DNA of 64,000 nucleotides from Pseudoclavibacter endophyticus. Lineage in GTDB: Bacteria; Actinomycetota; Actinomycetes; Actinomycetales; Microbacteriaceae. The stretch lies in contig NZ_WBJY01000001.1 of assembly GCF_008831085.1 (NCBI RefSeq), forward strand, positions 744,001 through 808,000, read 5' to 3'. Both the position numbers and the translations under genes were made by a program. The first letter of the stretch is position 1. The number at the start of each line of letters is the position of its first letter. The notes under the pieces are model-generated. The model made no database searches. It was not told the DNA's origin and worked only from the letters and a program-made list of their open reading frames with translations. Below, piece after piece: positions 46,000-57,021 of the stretch.

Positions 46000-46623
46000 A
46001 TGCTTCTCGCGCTCGACACCTCGGTCGGAACCGACGCCGCGGTGGTTTCGGCGCACGGCCGGATCCTGGGCCAGGCACGCATCGCCGACGGTCGGCACCA
46101 CGCCGAGTCGATCGGCGGCGCGATCCGCGACGCCCTCGACGCCTCCGGCCTCGCCGCACAGCACATCACGGCCGTTGTCGCAGGCATGGGGCCCGGCCCG
46201 TTCACCGGCTTGCGCGTCGGGGTGGCGGCCGCTCGGGCATTCGCGGCGGCCCGCGGGATCGGCGTCGTGCCCGTCGCGAGCCACGACGCGATCGCGCACG
46301 AGTGGCGCTCGCAGCACCTGGAAGCGGCGGGCACCCTGCTCGTCACGACCGATGCTCGGCGGCGCGAGCTCGCGTGCTCCATCTACCCGGCCGGCTGGGT
46401 CATCGCCGCCGAGGGGCCAGTGCTGCTGAGCCCCGACGAGGTCGACGGCCACTTCACCGACGTCTCGCACCGGGTCGACGGCACCGAGGTGTCGGCGGCG
46501 CACCTCGCGCTCGCCTGGCTCGACCGGGCCGCGCTCGGCCTGGAGCCCGACGAGGACCGGCTCATCTACCTGCGCGCGCCTGACGCCGTCCCCTCGGGGG
46601 CACCGAAGCGGGTGACGCGATGA
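46000..46623 (+). CDS. tsaB: tRNA threonylcarbamoyladenosine biosynthesis protein TsaB
   Basis: ASKHA-fold partner that stabilises TsaD in t6A synthesis. 207 residues from the ATG at 46000. [15 protein letters not shown] is the phosphate-1-like motif and [22 protein letters not shown] is the TsaB hallmark. The ATGA overlap with the RimI-TsaD gene couples synthesis of the two partners. An in-frame ATG 16 codons upstream lies inside tsaE and is less likely. Confidence 0.94.
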   Translation: MLLALDTSVGTDAAVVSAHGRILGQARIADGRHHAESIGGAIRDALDASGLAAQHITAVVAGMGPGPFTGLRVGVAAARAFAAARGIGVVPVASHDAIAHEWRSQHLEAAGTLLVTTDARRRELACSIYPAGWVIAAEGPVLLSPDEVDGHFTDVSHRVDGTEVSAAHLALAWLDRAALGLEPDEDRLIYLRAPDAVPSGAPKRVTR

Positions 46624-48293
46624 CCGAGCGACTGAGCATCCGCGACGCCGAGCCGAGCGACCTCGACGCCATCGTTCGGCTCGACCGGGAGAGCTTCCCC
46701 CTCGACCCCTGGTCGCCCGGCTCCATGAAGGCGGAGCTGCTCAGCGAGCACACGCGGTATGTCGTGCTCGAGCGCGCCGGTGAAGTCGTCGGCTTCGCCG
46801 GCGTCATGGCGGCGCGCGGGTCGGGCGAGGGCGATGTGCAGACCATCGCCGTCGCGCCGTCGGTCCGTCGCGGCGGTTGGGCGACCCGCATGCTCGGGGG
46901 CCTCGCGCAGTGGGCGGTCGAGCGCGGAGCGCACCTGCTGTTCCTCGAGGTGCGCGAGACGAGCGAGGCGGCGCGCAGGCTCTACGAGGGCCTCGGGTTC
47001 GTCGAGATCGGCTACCGCCCCGGCTACTACCGTGGCGAAGGCGTCGCGGCGGTCGTCATGCGGGGCGACGCGCGGGCGGTCGCGGCGACCGCCCGGGCAA
47101 CGGCGGAGCGATCGGCGGTCGATCCGCGCGAGGTGCTGGGGGAGCGGTCGGATGCCGGGGACGCCGATCCTGCCGGCGTACCGGCGACCGCGGGCGCCTC
47201 CGAGGCCGGCGGCGCGGCGCGCGAGGCCACGGTGCTCGGCATCGAGACCTCCTGCGACGAAACCGGTGTCGGTATCGTGCGCGGGCGGACGCTGCTCGCG
47301 AACGCTGTCGCCTCGTCGATGGACGAGCACGCGATCTTCGGCGGCGTCGTGCCCGAGGTGGCGGCGCGCGCGCACGTCGATGCGTTCGTACCCACGCTGC
47401 GCTCAGCGCTCGACGAGGCGCGCCTGACCCTCGACGACATCGACGCGATCGCGGTCACGGCGGGGCCCGGCCTCGCCGGCGCGCTCATGGTCGGCGTCGG
47501 GGCCGCCAAGGGCCTGGCCGAGGCGACCGGTCTGCCGCTCTATGGCGTCAACCACCTCGTCGGGCACATCGCGGCCGAGCTGCTCACGAGCGGCCGCCGA
47601 CCGCTCGAGGCCCCCTGCATCGGCCTGCTCGTGTCAGGCGGGCACACGTCGCTCATCCTCGTGCGCGACCTCGTGGACGATGTCTCGCTGCTCGGCGAGA
47701 CCATCGACGACGCGGCCGGCGAGGCGTTCGACAAGGTCGCGCGTCTCCTCGGACTCGGCTATCCGGGCGGGCCCGCGATCGACGCGGCCGCCGCCGAGGG
47801 CGACCCCGGCGCGTTCCGATTCCCGCGCGGCCTTTCCCTGCCGAAAGACCTTGCGAAGCATCGCTACGACTTCTCGTTCTCCGGCCTCAAGACCGCGGTC
47901 GCGCGCCAGGTCGAAGCCTTCGGCGACGCCGGCGAGGCGCTGCCGGTCGCCGACCTCGCGGCCAGCTTTCGCGAGGCGGTGGCCGACGTGCTCACGCGCA
48001 AGGCGATCGCGGCCTGCGTTGACAGCGACGTGCCGCGCCTCGTGCTGGGGGGTGGCGTCGCCGCGAACGCACGCGTACGCGAGCTCGCCGAGGAGCGCTG
48101 CGCAGAGGCCGGCATCGAACTGCGCGTGCCGCCGCTGCGTCTCTGCACCGACAATGGCGCGATGATCGCGGCGGCCGGAGCACTGCTGGTGGAAGCGGGG
48201 CGAGCGCCGTCGCCGCGCGCGTTCGGCGCCGACTCGACGCTGCCCATCACGAGCGCACAGGCCACCACGACCGACGCCCCGAGCACGATCTGA
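46620..48293 (+). CDS. tsaD: RimI-type N-acetyltransferase fused to TsaD
   Basis: 557-residue fusion. Residues ~1-150 are a GNAT domain of RimI type ([57 protein letters not shown]), which acetylates the N-terminus of S18 in other bacteria. A ~50-residue Ala/Glu/Asp linker leads to TsaD from ~203: [14 protein letters not shown], metal-binding H312 and H316 in [29 protein letters not shown] and [12 protein letters not shown]. TsaD transfers threonylcarbamoyl to A37 of tRNAs reading ANN codons. Both halves look intact. Confidence 0.94.
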   Translation: MTERLSIRDAEPSDLDAIVRLDRESFPLDPWSPGSMKAELLSEHTRYVVLERAGEVVGFAGVMAARGSGEGDVQTIAVAPSVRRGGWATRMLGGLAQWAVERGAHLLFLEVRETSEAARRLYEGLGFVEIGYRPGYYRGEGVAAVVMRGDARAVAATARATAERSAVDPREVLGERSDAGDADPAGVPATAGASEAGGAAREATVLGIETSCDETGVGIVRGRTLLANAVASSMDEHAIFGGVVPEVAARAHVDAFVPTLRSALDEARLTLDDIDAIAVTAGPGLAGALMVGVGAAKGLAEATGLPLYGVNHLVGHIAAELLTSGRRPLEAPCIGLLVSGGHTSLILVRDLVDDVSLLGETIDDAAGEAFDKVARLLGLGYPGGPAIDAAAAEGDPGAFRFPRGLSLPKDLAKHRYDFSFSGLKTAVARQVEAFGDAGEALPVADLAASFREAVADVLTRKAIAACVDSDVPRLVLGGGVAANARVRELAEERCAEAGIELRVPPLRLCTDNGAMIAAAGALLVEAGRAPSPRAFGADSTLPITSAQATTTDAPSTI

Positions 48294-48312
48294 CGACGAA
48301 GGAGACGACCGC

Positions 48313-48783
48313 GTGACCGACCGCCACGGCCGTGACCCCGAGGCCGGCGCCGAGACCGCGCCGGCCACCCCAGGGATTCCCGCGCTCCCGAACGTCGAGC
48401 TGCCGCCGATCAACCGGGCGCCGGCCGATCGCACGACTGCGGGCTACCTCGCAGCCACGCCGGGGTTCGCCGACGCGCCGGCCGGCCGGGAGGCGCCCGC
48501 CGGGGGATCGGCCGGCCCAGCGCCCGAGGACGGCGGCGAAGCACCCCAAGCCGGTCGCGCCGCGCCCGGTGCGGGTGACGCAGCACCCGAGGCGGATGCT
48601 GCAGCACAGGGCGCCGAGGGCGCACCGCCGGCACCGGCCGACGGGGGCGACGACCCGACCGAAGCATCCGGTACCCGCCGCCGCGCCCGTACCCTCTGGA
48701 TCACCCTCGGCGTCGCGGTCGTGCTCGCTGCGGCGGCGACGTGGTTCGGCCTGGCCGGCGGCTTCGGCGTCCTCGGCGGCTGA
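48313..48783 (+). CDS. hypothetical Pro/Ala-rich protein with C-terminal membrane helix
   Basis: 156 residues from a GTG preceded by AAGGAGA. Most of the chain (about 1-125) is disordered, rich in Pro, Ala, Gly, Glu, followed by RRRAR and one membrane helix (TLWITLGVAVVLAAAATWFGLAGGF). The basic residues before the helix suggest the long part is cytoplasmic. No family recognised. It starts 19 bp after tsaD and may share its transcript. Confidence 0.6.
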   Translation: MTDRHGRDPEAGAETAPATPGIPALPNVELPPINRAPADRTTAGYLAATPGFADAPAGREAPAGGSAGPAPEDGGEAPQAGRAAPGAGDAAPEADAAAQGAEGAPPAPADGGDDPTEASGTRRRARTLWITLGVAVVLAAAATWFGLAGGFGVLGG

Positions 48784-48852
48784 GCGCGCCCACGACCGCC
48801 GCCGTTCGTCCCCACGCCGTACCATCGGAGCGACGCCTGTTCGCAGGTGCGC

Positions 48853-48866
48853 CGCGGCATGCCGCG
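48853..48866. repeat. 14-bp perfect palindrome upstream of the 48908 gene
   Basis: CGCGGCATGCCGCG reads the same on both strands. It lies about 30 bp downstream of a possible -10 box (TACCAT, 48820-48825) and 42 bp before the ATG, so it could be a protein-binding site or a leader hairpin. Confidence 0.35.
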
Positions 48867-48907
48867 ACACCGGGCACCGAACCCAGCACCGACCGAGGGG
48901 ACCACGC

Positions 48908-49348
48908 ATGAGCTACGGCGGTTACGGCCCTGGCGGCAACGACCCCTTCGCCGGGGTCGGCCCCGGCAACGGCGCGCCCGGGAACGGCCAGCCGTTTGCG
49001 CAGGGCTACGGCGGGCAGGGCTACGGCGGGCAGGGCAATGACCACGGCCAGCAACCCGCACCATACGGCCAGTACGGGCCGGGCGCGCCGGGTGAGCCCG
49101 AGAACGAGAACCGGCTCTTCGGGCTGATCGCCATCGCCCTGGGGCTCGTCGGGTTCGTGCTCACGTTCGTCGCTCTCATCTCCATCCTCGGCGCGGTGAT
49201 CGCGGCGATCGGCGTGGTGTTCGGGTTCGCGTCGATCGCGAAGGAGCCGACGGCCAAGGGGTTCGCCGTCACGGGGCTCGTCGCTGGATTCGCCGGGCTC
49301 GTCGTCGCGTTCGTGCAGGTGATTCTCGGGTTCATCATCGAGCGCTAG
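48908..49348 (+). CDS. DUF4190-like membrane protein with Gly/Tyr/Gln-rich N-terminus
   Basis: 146 residues. Residues 1-63 are Gly/Tyr/Gln/Pro-rich ([23 protein letters not shown]). Two membrane helices follow at about 70-98 and 115-145, with a [14 protein letters not shown] turn between them, the pattern of DUF4190-type small membrane proteins in actinobacteria. It is a shorter relative of the gene at 49560 in architecture. Function unknown. Confidence 0.7.
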   Translation: MSYGGYGPGGNDPFAGVGPGNGAPGNGQPFAQGYGGQGYGGQGNDHGQQPAPYGQYGPGAPGEPENENRLFGLIAIALGLVGFVLTFVALISILGAVIAAIGVVFGFASIAKEPTAKGFAVTGLVAGFAGLVVAFVQVILGFIIER

Positions 49349-49452
49349 CATCGCGGGCCATGACGCGGCTACCGGTGGATCGTCGCGGCGCCGCCGCAGC
49401 CCCGCCGCCCGGATCCACCCCGAGCCGCATGTGCTGTCCGAGAGGCGACCAC

Positions 49453-49458
49453 TACGAT
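49453..49458 (+). promoter_or_regulatory. -10 box before the small ORF at 49465
   Basis: TACGAT six bases before an ATG (49465) whose frame ends on the start codon of the next gene. Confidence 0.45.
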
Positions 49459-49464
49459 GCAGTG

Positions 49465-49563
49465 ATGGCGTTCGCGTTCCGCTCAGCCCGAAACGTGGTG
49501 CGGCGCCCGACCGAGATCCAGTGGCCGGCGTCGTCCGCGCCGCAAGGGAAAGGAACTCCATGA
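49465..49563 (+). CDS. candidate leaderless leader peptide (32 residues)
   Basis: ATG at 49465 opens a 32-codon frame ([20 protein letters not shown], then [12 protein letters not shown]) whose TGA overlaps the ATG at 49560 as ATGA. Same layout as the mannitol-operon leader at 34883. The downstream gene also has AAGGAA before its start, so reinitiation would be an addition, not a need. Expression unproven. Confidence 0.4.
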   Translation: MAFAFRSARNVVRRPTEIQWPASSAPQGKGTP

Positions 49564-51188
49564 GCGATCAGCAGAACCCGAACTTCCCGGCGCAGGGCTC
49601 CGGCGCCCCGCAGCAGCCGTCCGACCCGTTCGGCCAGCCGCCGCAGGGGCAGCAGAGCCAGGGCCAGCCGGGTCAGCCGCCGTTCGGCCAGGCTCCGCAG
49701 GCCGAGCCGTCGCCGTGGAGCGGCCAGGCCGGTGAGGGAGCTCCCGGCGGGTATCAGTCGTCGTTCGGCCGGCCCCCTGCCGGGCAGCAGGCCGACGGCG
49801 GGGCGACGAGCTCGTCCCCCTGGGGCGAGCAGACGAGCGCGGGCGCGCCGGCACCGCAGACCGACTTCGGCGCCCCCGGCGCCCCGGCGCCTGGCCAGTC
49901 GTCGTACGGCTCCTTCGGCGCACCGCCGTCCGGGTCGTCGGATGCCGCCGATTCGTCCGGCGGCGGTTCCGCGTCGGGGCAAACGTCGTACGGCTCGTTT
50001 GACCAGGCACCTGGCACCGGCGCGGAAGCTCCCGCGGCTCGCCAGTCCGATCCGGCTCCCGCCTGGGGCCAGGGCGGGCAGGCGCAGCCTGGTGGGGGGC
50101 AGGAAGCCGGTCAGCAGCCGGGCGGGTCCTTCGGCCAGCCCAGCGGCAACCCGTCGACGCCTGGACAGCCCGACACGTACGTCGAGGGTGACTACGGAAC
50201 GGCGTCGCAGCAGGACTCCGGACGACCCGGTGGGTTCGGGCAGAGCAGCTTCGGGCAGCCAGCGCCGCAGCAGCAGCCTGAGCAGTCCGGCTCGTACGTC
50301 GAGGGCGACTACGGGCGGGCGTCGCAGCAAGACTCCGGACAGCCCGGGGGCTACGGGCAGAGCAGTTTCGGGCAGCCGGCGTCGCAGCAGCGTGAGCAGC
50401 CAGGTGGGTACGGTCAGAGCAGCTACGGCCAGCCGGGGCAGCCCGGCGGCTACGGGCAGAGCAGCTCTGGGCAGCCGGCGTCGCGGGAGTCCGGGCAGCC
50501 AGGGAGTTACGGGCAGAGCAGCTACGGTCAGCCGGCATCGCAGGAGTCCGGGCAGCCAGGTGGCTACGGGCAGAGCGCCTACGGCCAGCCGGGGCAGTCC
50601 GGCGCCTACGGTCAGAGCAGTTACGGGCAGCCGGCGCAGCCCGAGCAGCCGGGCGTCTACGGGCAGCCGCCCCAGCCGGGTGGCACCGGTCACGGCGGCT
50701 TCGGCCAGCCGGACCAGTCGTCGTTCGGCGCGCCCGCACAGCAGCAGCCCTACGGCCAGCAGCCCACCGCCCAGCCGAGCTACGGCCAGCAGGCACCGGG
50801 CCAGCAGGCGCCCGGTCACCCGGGACCTGGTCAGCAGGGCTTCGGCCAGCCGATGCCGGGTCAGCCGTATCCCGGGCAGCCCGCGCCGGGCCAGCAGTTC
50901 GGTCAGCAGCCGTACGGCCAGACGGGCCTCGGCGCCCAGGGGGCGAAGCCGTCACCCATCATGGGCGTCATTTCTGCCGCGCTCGGCGTCATCGCCCTCA
51001 TCCTGATGCTGGTTCCCGCTCCGGGTTGGATCATCTCCGCCATTCTCGGCATCGCGGCGATCGGCGTCGGTATTCCGGGCATGCGCAAGCAGGGGCTCGG
51101 CAAGATGCTCAGCATCGTCGGCCTCGCGCTCGGCGGCATCGTGCTGCTGCTCGCGATCATCACACTCATCGTCGTGCTGGTCGTCTAA
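49560..51188 (+). CDS. membrane protein with long YGQ-rich low-complexity domain
   Basis: 542 residues. Residues 1 to ~460 are disordered and almost lack hydrophobics, built from Gly, Gln, Pro, Ser, Ala, Phe and Tyr. Between about 205 and 365 the units [14 protein letters not shown] and SYVEGDYG recur. The C-terminus (~463-542) has three closely packed hydrophobic helices ([53 protein letters not shown]) like DUF4190 proteins. The tyrosine-rich part is probably cytoplasmic. The repeat resembles eukaryotic FUS-type prion-like sequences only in composition. Function unknown. Confidence 0.75.
   Translation: MSDQQNPNFPAQGSGAPQQPSDPFGQPPQGQQSQGQPGQPPFGQAPQAEPSPWSGQAGEGAPGGYQSSFGRPPAGQQADGGATSSSPWGEQTSAGAPAPQTDFGAPGAPAPGQSSYGSFGAPPSGSSDAADSSGGGSASGQTSYGSFDQAPGTGAEAPAARQSDPAPAWGQGGQAQPGGGQEAGQQPGGSFGQPSGNPSTPGQPDTYVEGDYGTASQQDSGRPGGFGQSSFGQPAPQQQPEQSGSYVEGDYGRASQQDSGQPGGYGQSSFGQPASQQREQPGGYGQSSYGQPGQPGGYGQSSSGQPASRESGQPGSYGQSSYGQPASQESGQPGGYGQSAYGQPGQSGAYGQSSYGQPAQPEQPGVYGQPPQPGGTGHGGFGQPDQSSFGAPAQQQPYGQQPTAQPSYGQQAPGQQAPGHPGPGQQGFGQPMPGQPYPGQPAPGQQFGQQPYGQTGLGAQGAKPSPIMGVISAALGVIALILMLVPAPGWIISAILGIAAIGVGIPGMRKQGLGKMLSIVGLALGGIVLLLAIITLIVVLVV
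50200..50665 (+). repeat. degenerate in-frame tandem repeats (Y/F-G-Q units)
   Basis: Irregular units of roughly 39-60 bp encoding [23 protein letters not shown] peptides, with bases such as GGGCAGAGCAG and GGGCAGCC repeated many times. Size variation between strains would be expected. Confidence 0.8.
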
Positions 51189-51284
51189 CGAGCGACCCCG
51201 GCTCTGGCATTCGCGCCGGGCCGGCCCCGTACCCCGCGGTCGCGGGAGTCGTGGCCGGTGCCGGCGCGAGGCCGTTCCGGCGTC

Positions 51285-52532
51285 TCACACGCGGTCGGCC
51301 AAGAGCGCCTTCCGCGCGCCACCCACGCGGGTGCAGATGAGCGTTGCCGATTCGGAGCCCTTGAGCGACAGCTGGGCACGGAGCGCCGCGGGGTCGAGAT
51401 CGACCCCGCGCTTCTTGATCTCGAGGCGGCCGATGCCGCGCGCGCGAAGCTCCCGCTTGAGCTTCGCGGTCTGCAGGGGCAACACCTCGCGTACGCGAAA
51501 CGCGGTCGCGAAGGGGGTGCCGACCGCCTCGTCGCCCGTGATCCAGGCGATGTCGCGGGCGAGCATCCTGCCACCGAGCTCGCGAGCCACGTCGCCGATC
51601 AGCCGGGCGCGGATGATCGCGGGATCCGGTTCGAACACGAACTCGCCGAGCTCGCCGACGGGCTCGTCCTCGGCGGGGCCCGCCGCCGTGCGCTCAGCGG
51701 CGCGCTCGCCGAGCACGAGCGCCGACCGGCCGACGCCGTCGCGCTCGAGGCCGCCCGCCCACACGGTGGCCTCGACGAGCTCGCCGCCGACCGAGACCCA
51801 CTGCGTCTCGACGCCCGCCGGCAGCAGATCGTGGTCGATGCCCGGGGCCAGTTTGACGCCGAGGCGATGCGTCGCGGCCGTTCCGAAGACCAGGTCGAGC
51901 GCGGGCGACCAGTCCGCCGGGTCGCCGAGCCGCCGAGCACCGCGGCCGGGCTTCGTCGCCCCGCCGGTTGCGCCGCTGCCGACCGCTTCGTTGCCCTGTG
52001 CCGGAGCATCCCGATGTTCCCGGCGCGCCGGATCGAACCAGAGGCCGTCGAACGCCGACAGGTCGATGGACTCGGCGCGCGCGTGTCGCACCGTCACGTT
52101 GTCGAACATCGCCAGGTTGTGCGTCGCCACGGCGGCCGTGACCTCATCGGCGTCGACCGCTGTGAGCTGGAACCCGAGGCTGGCCAACGCCATCGCGTCG
52201 GCGCCGATGCCGCAGCCGAGGTCGGCGACGCGCTCGCACCCGGCCGCGCGGAACCGCGCGGCGTGGTGCGCTGCGACGCTCAAGCGTGTGGCCTGCTGCA
52301 GGCCGTCCTCCGTGAAGAGCATTCGGTCGGCGAACCGACCGAATTTCGCGGTGGCCCGCCGCCGCAGTTTCGCCTGGGTGAGCACCGCGGCGACCGTGCG
52401 AGGATCGTGGCCATCACCGCGCATCCGGCTCACGAGCCCGAGCACGTCCGAGCGGTCGTCCACCTCGCCGACCCCGTCGAGCAGGCGCATCGCCTCGGGG
52501 GTCAGCAGGGCCAGCAACTCGTCTCGGTGCAT
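51285..52532 (-). CDS. class I SAM-dependent methyltransferase with THUMP-like C-terminus
   Basis: 415 residues. Residues ~95-180 contain the SAM-binding motif [21 protein letters not shown] and the acidic [15 protein letters not shown] is the likely catalytic motif. The C-terminal ~100 residues ([31 protein letters not shown]) look like the THUMP-like domain associated with actinobacterial RNA methyltransferases. An inserted Gly/Ala stretch lies near 190-215. The substrate is unknown. A minus-strand TAGCGT six bases upstream supports the ATG at 52532. Confidence 0.85.
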   Translation of the reverse strand: MHRDELLALLTPEAMRLLDGVGEVDDRSDVLGLVSRMRGDGHDPRTVAAVLTQAKLRRRATAKFGRFADRMLFTEDGLQQATRLSVAAHHAARFRAAGCERVADLGCGIGADAMALASLGFQLTAVDADEVTAAVATHNLAMFDNVTVRHARAESIDLSAFDGLWFDPARREHRDAPAQGNEAVGSGATGGATKPGRGARRLGDPADWSPALDLVFGTAATHRLGVKLAPGIDHDLLPAGVETQWVSVGGELVEATVWAGGLERDGVGRSALVLGERAAERTAAGPAEDEPVGELGEFVFEPDPAIIRARLIGDVARELGGRMLARDIAWITGDEAVGTPFATAFRVREVLPLQTAKLKRELRARGIGRLEIKKRGVDLDPAALRAQLSLKGSESATLICTRVGGARKALLADRV

Positions 52533-52538
52533 CCCTCT

Positions 52539-52544
52539 ACGCTA
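52539..52544 (-). promoter_or_regulatory. -10 box for the methyltransferase gene (leaderless)
   Basis: Minus-strand TAGCGT six bases before the ATG at 52532. Confidence 0.55.
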
Positions 52545-52571
52545 GCGGCGGACGCGCGGCACGACCTCGCG

Positions 52572-52601
52572 TTGGCATCCGGCACCGCGGGGCCATACAC
52601 T
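52572..52601 (+). promoter_or_regulatory. groES promoter
   Basis: TTGGCA at 52572-52577 and TACACT at 52596-52601, 18-bp spacer. The predicted transcription start falls inside the CIRCE element, so HrcA binding would block initiation. Confidence 0.6.
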
Positions 52602-52605
52602 GCCA

Positions 52606-52632
52606 TTAGCACTCGCACCTGTCGGGTGCTAA
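52606..52632 (+). promoter_or_regulatory. CIRCE operator (HrcA site)
   Basis: TTAGCACTC, nine-base spacer, GGGTGCTAA: the CIRCE consensus TTAGCACTC-N9-GAGTGCTAA with one changed base in the right arm. It predicts heat-shock derepression of groES through HrcA. Confidence 0.93.
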
Positions 52633-52676
52633 TCCCGCAAACTTCCACACTTGCATTACCGAGAAAGAGGTCAACC

Positions 52677-52970
52677 GTGTCGGTGAACATTCAGCCGCTC
52701 GAGGATCGAATCGTCGTTCAGCAGCTCGAGGCGGAGCAGACCACGGCGTCGGGTCTCGTGATCCCGGACACCGCGAAGGAGAAGCCCCAGGAAGGCGAGG
52801 TCGTGGCCGTCGGGCCCGGTCGTATCGACGACAACGGCAACCGCATTCCGCTCGACGTCGCGGTCGGTGACAAGGTCATCTACTCGAAGTACGGCGGCAC
52901 GGAGGTCAAGTACGGCGGCGGCGAGTACCTCGTGCTCTCGGCCCGCGACGTGCTCGCGAAGATCTCCTAG
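52677..52970 (+). CDS. groES: co-chaperonin GroES
   Basis: 97 residues forming the heptameric lid of the GroEL chaperonin. [20 protein letters not shown], the mobile loop [21 protein letters not shown] and [23 protein letters not shown] are typical. A GTG start follows GAAAGAGG. It is controlled by the CIRCE site upstream. groEL is not downstream; a hairpin terminator and rarD follow instead, so this is a solitary groES. Confidence 0.97.
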   Translation: MSVNIQPLEDRIVVQQLEAEQTTASGLVIPDTAKEKPQEGEVVAVGPGRIDDNGNRIPLDVAVGDKVIYSKYGGTEVKYGGGEYLVLSARDVLAKIS

Positions 52971-52988
52971 GCATCAGCCCGCGAGAAG

Positions 52989-53028
52989 CGGCGGCGACTC
53001 GGCTCAGGCCGGGTCGCCGCCGTCGTTT
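52989..53028 (+). terminator. rho-independent-like terminator of groES
   Basis: CGGCGGCGACTCGGC pairs with GCCGGGTCGCCGCCG around a short loop (one wobble), followed by TCGTTTCG. This is the strongest stem in the region and marks groES as a single-gene unit. Confidence 0.75.
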
Positions 53029-53062
53029 CGTGCGACGGTCTTCGGCTTCGCCCCCGTGGGCG

Positions 53063-53068
53063 TACGAT
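53063..53068 (+). promoter_or_regulatory. -10 box for rarD (leaderless start)
   Basis: TACGAT seven bases before the GTG at 53076. Confidence 0.5.
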
Positions 53069-53075
53069 CCTCGAC

Positions 53076-54050
53076 GTGAACACCTCGTCCCGCGCCGGCG
53101 TCGCCTACGCGGCACTCGCTTACGGACTGTGGGGGTTCCTGCCGCTGTACATCGCGTTGACGACACCAACGTCGAGCGTCGAGTTCATCGGCTGGCGCAT
53201 CCTCCTCAGTGCCCTATTCTGCGCCATCCTGCTTGCCGTCATGCGCGGGTGGCGCGCGACCGGGCGACTGTTTCGCGATCGGCGGGTGGTCGGCACGCTC
53301 GCGCTCGCCGGCACCGTCGTCGCCGTGAACTGGTTCGTCTACGTGTTCGCCGTGATGTCGGGGCACACGGTCGAGGCGTCGCTCGGGTACTTCCTCAACC
53401 CGATCGTGTCGGTCGTGCTTGGACTCGTGGTGCTGAAGGAGCGGCTCCGGCCCCTCCAGTGGGCTGCCGCCGGCGTCGCGGTCGTCGCCGTGCTGGTGCT
53501 CGCGATCGGGTACGGCTCGTTTCCCTGGATCGCGCTCGTGCTCGCGTGCTCGTTCGGGTTCTACGGCCTCATCAAGAAGCGCGTGGGCGCGCGCGCCGGG
53601 GCGATTCCCGGGTTCTTCGTCGAAACGACGCTCATCGCCCCGATCGGTCTCGGCTGCCTCGCGTGGGCGCTCCTGGCCGGCGGCGGCATCACGCTCGGCA
53701 GCGTCTCGACCGACCACACGGCGGCGCTGCTGCTGGCCGGTGTTGTGACCTCGCTGCCCCTCCTGGCGTTCGCCGCGGCCGCCAAGCGGCTCACGCTCGT
53801 CGAAGTGGGCATGATGCAGTTCATCGCCCCCATCACCCAGTTCCTCATCGGCGTCTTCGTGTTCGGCGAGTCGATGCCGCCCGAGCGCTGGGCGGGGTTC
53901 GCGATCGTGTGGGTCGCGCTGGCGTGCTTCGCGATCGACCTCGTCATCGCGGGGCGCAGGCGCTCAGCCGCCACGGGAGCGCCCATGCCGCGATCCCCGG
54001 CGGATGCTCCCGGCCGCCCCGGAGGGCGCGGCCCGGCCGGACCCGCGTAA
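53076..54050 (+). CDS. rarD: EamA family transporter RarD
   Basis: Ten-helix drug/metabolite transporter of the RarD subgroup. 324 residues with hydrophobic helices throughout and the RarD-type motifs YGLWGFLPLYIALTTPTSSVEFIGWRI, LNWFVYVFAV-like (AVNWFVYVFAV) and YFLNPIVSVVLGLVVLKERL. The substrate is unknown; chloramphenicol resistance is reported for some homologues, but not inferable here. The C-terminal 30 residues are Pro/Gly/Arg-rich and cytoplasmic. Confidence 0.85.
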   Translation: MNTSSRAGVAYAALAYGLWGFLPLYIALTTPTSSVEFIGWRILLSALFCAILLAVMRGWRATGRLFRDRRVVGTLALAGTVVAVNWFVYVFAVMSGHTVEASLGYFLNPIVSVVLGLVVLKERLRPLQWAAAGVAVVAVLVLAIGYGSFPWIALVLACSFGFYGLIKKRVGARAGAIPGFFVETTLIAPIGLGCLAWALLAGGGITLGSVSTDHTAALLLAGVVTSLPLLAFAAAAKRLTLVEVGMMQFIAPITQFLIGVFVFGESMPPERWAGFAIVWVALACFAIDLVIAGRRRSAATGAPMPRSPADAPGRPGGRGPAGPA

Positions 54051-54224
54051 GCGGTTGTCGACGCCTCGCGGAATCGTTCGGCGCGCCGCGCGTCTCGGGC
54101 GTGTTTCGCGCGAGCGCCGCACGGCGTTACCATGACACCCACGTGGCGCACGGCATCCGCCACCGAGCATCCGGCTCCGCCGGTGCGGGTGAGGCGGACC
54201 GGGTGTCAGCGAGGTCGGCCCGAT

Positions 54225-55849
<1,625 letters not shown>

Positions 55850-55868
55850 CGGCGTCGGCGCTCGGCAG

Positions 55869-55874
55869 TAGGCT
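55869..55874 (+). promoter_or_regulatory. -10 box for guaB3 (leaderless start)
   Basis: TAGGCT six bases before the GTG at 55881. Confidence 0.6.
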
Positions 55875-55880
55875 GGCCCG

Positions 55881-57002
55881 GTGGAACATCTCGAGATCGG
55901 CCGGGCCAAACGGGCCCGCCGCGTGTACAGCTTCGACGACGTCGCGATCGTGCCCTCGCGGCGCACGCGAGACCGGGAGGACGTGTCGACGCAGTGGCGG
56001 ATCGACGCGTTCACGTTCGAACTGCCGTTCCTCGCGGCGCCCATGGACTCGGTCATGTCGCCCGCGACGGCCATCGCGTTCGGCAGGTTCGGCGGGCTCG
56101 GCGTCCTCGACCTGGAGGGGCTGTGGACGCGGTACGACGATCCGGCAAGCCTGATCGACGAGATCGTCGACCTGCCGCCGCACGAGGCGACCGCGCGCAT
56201 GCAGGCGATCTATGAGGCGCCGATCCGAAGCGAGCTGATCGCGGCCCGCCTCGGCGAGATCCGCGCGGCCGGAGTACCGGTCGCCGGCGCGCTCTCGCCC
56301 CAGCGCACGCAGGAGTTCTACAACGACGTCATCACGGCGGGCGTCGACCTGTTCGTGATTCGGGGCACGACCGTCTCGGCCGAACACGTCTCCCGCACCG
56401 CTGAGCCGCTCAACCTCAAGCAGTTCATCTACGAGCTCGACGTGCCGGTCATCGTGGGGGGCGCCGCGACGTACACGGCCGCGCTCCACCTCATGCGCAC
56501 GGGCGCCGCCGGGGTACTCGTCGGCTTCGGCGGCGGCGCCGCCTCGACGACGCGCCGCGTACTCGGCATTCATGCCCCCATGGCGACCGCGGTCGCCGAC
56601 GTGGCCGGTGCCCGTCGCGACTACCTCGACGAGTCGGGGGGCCGCTACGTGCACGTCATCGCCGACGGCGGCCTCGGCAACTCGGGCGAGATCGTCAAGG
56701 CGATCGCCTCGGGGGCAGACGCCGTCATGCTCGGCGCGGCGCTCGCGCGCGCGACCGACGCGCCCGGTCGGGGCCGGCACTGGGGCGCCGAGGCGCGACA
56801 TGACCGCCTGCCCCGCGGCAACCGGGTCGAGGTGGGAACGGTCGGGTCGATGGAGGAGATCCTCTTCGGGCCGGCCCGTCACGCCGACGGCACGTCGAAC
56901 CTCATCGGCGCGCTCCGTCACGCGATGGCGACGACCGGCTATGTTGACCTGAAAGAATTCCAGCGGGCCGAGATGATCGTCTCGCCCACGACGCACGCGT
57001 AG
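55881..57002 (+). CDS. guaB3: GuaB3 family IMP dehydrogenase-related protein
   Basis: 373 residues, an IMPDH/GMP reductase-like TIM barrel without CBS domains. The N-terminus EIGRAKRARRVYSFDDVAIVPSRRTRD and the PMDSVMSPATAIAFGRFGGLGV segment are typical of actinobacterial GuaB3. Where IMPDH has GPGSICTTR, this protein has GGGAASTTR, so S222 replaces the catalytic cysteine. Standard IMPDH chemistry is therefore unlikely; a different reaction or a regulatory role is possible. Leaderless GTG start; glpD follows 19 bp later. Confidence 0.9.
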   Translation: MEHLEIGRAKRARRVYSFDDVAIVPSRRTRDREDVSTQWRIDAFTFELPFLAAPMDSVMSPATAIAFGRFGGLGVLDLEGLWTRYDDPASLIDEIVDLPPHEATARMQAIYEAPIRSELIAARLGEIRAAGVPVAGALSPQRTQEFYNDVITAGVDLFVIRGTTVSAEHVSRTAEPLNLKQFIYELDVPVIVGGAATYTAALHLMRTGAAGVLVGFGGGAASTTRRVLGIHAPMATAVADVAGARRDYLDESGGRYVHVIADGGLGNSGEIVKAIASGADAVMLGAALARATDAPGRGRHWGAEARHDRLPRGNRVEVGTVGSMEEILFGPARHADGTSNLIGALRHAMATTGYVDLKEFQRAEMIVSPTTHA

Positions 57003-57021
57003 ACGGGCAGGCCGCGCAGCC

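Noticed and set aside
50200..50665. Repeat array that might be a mobile or CRISPR-like element
   Set aside because: The repeats encode a continuous YGQ-rich protein segment and vary in length without spacers.
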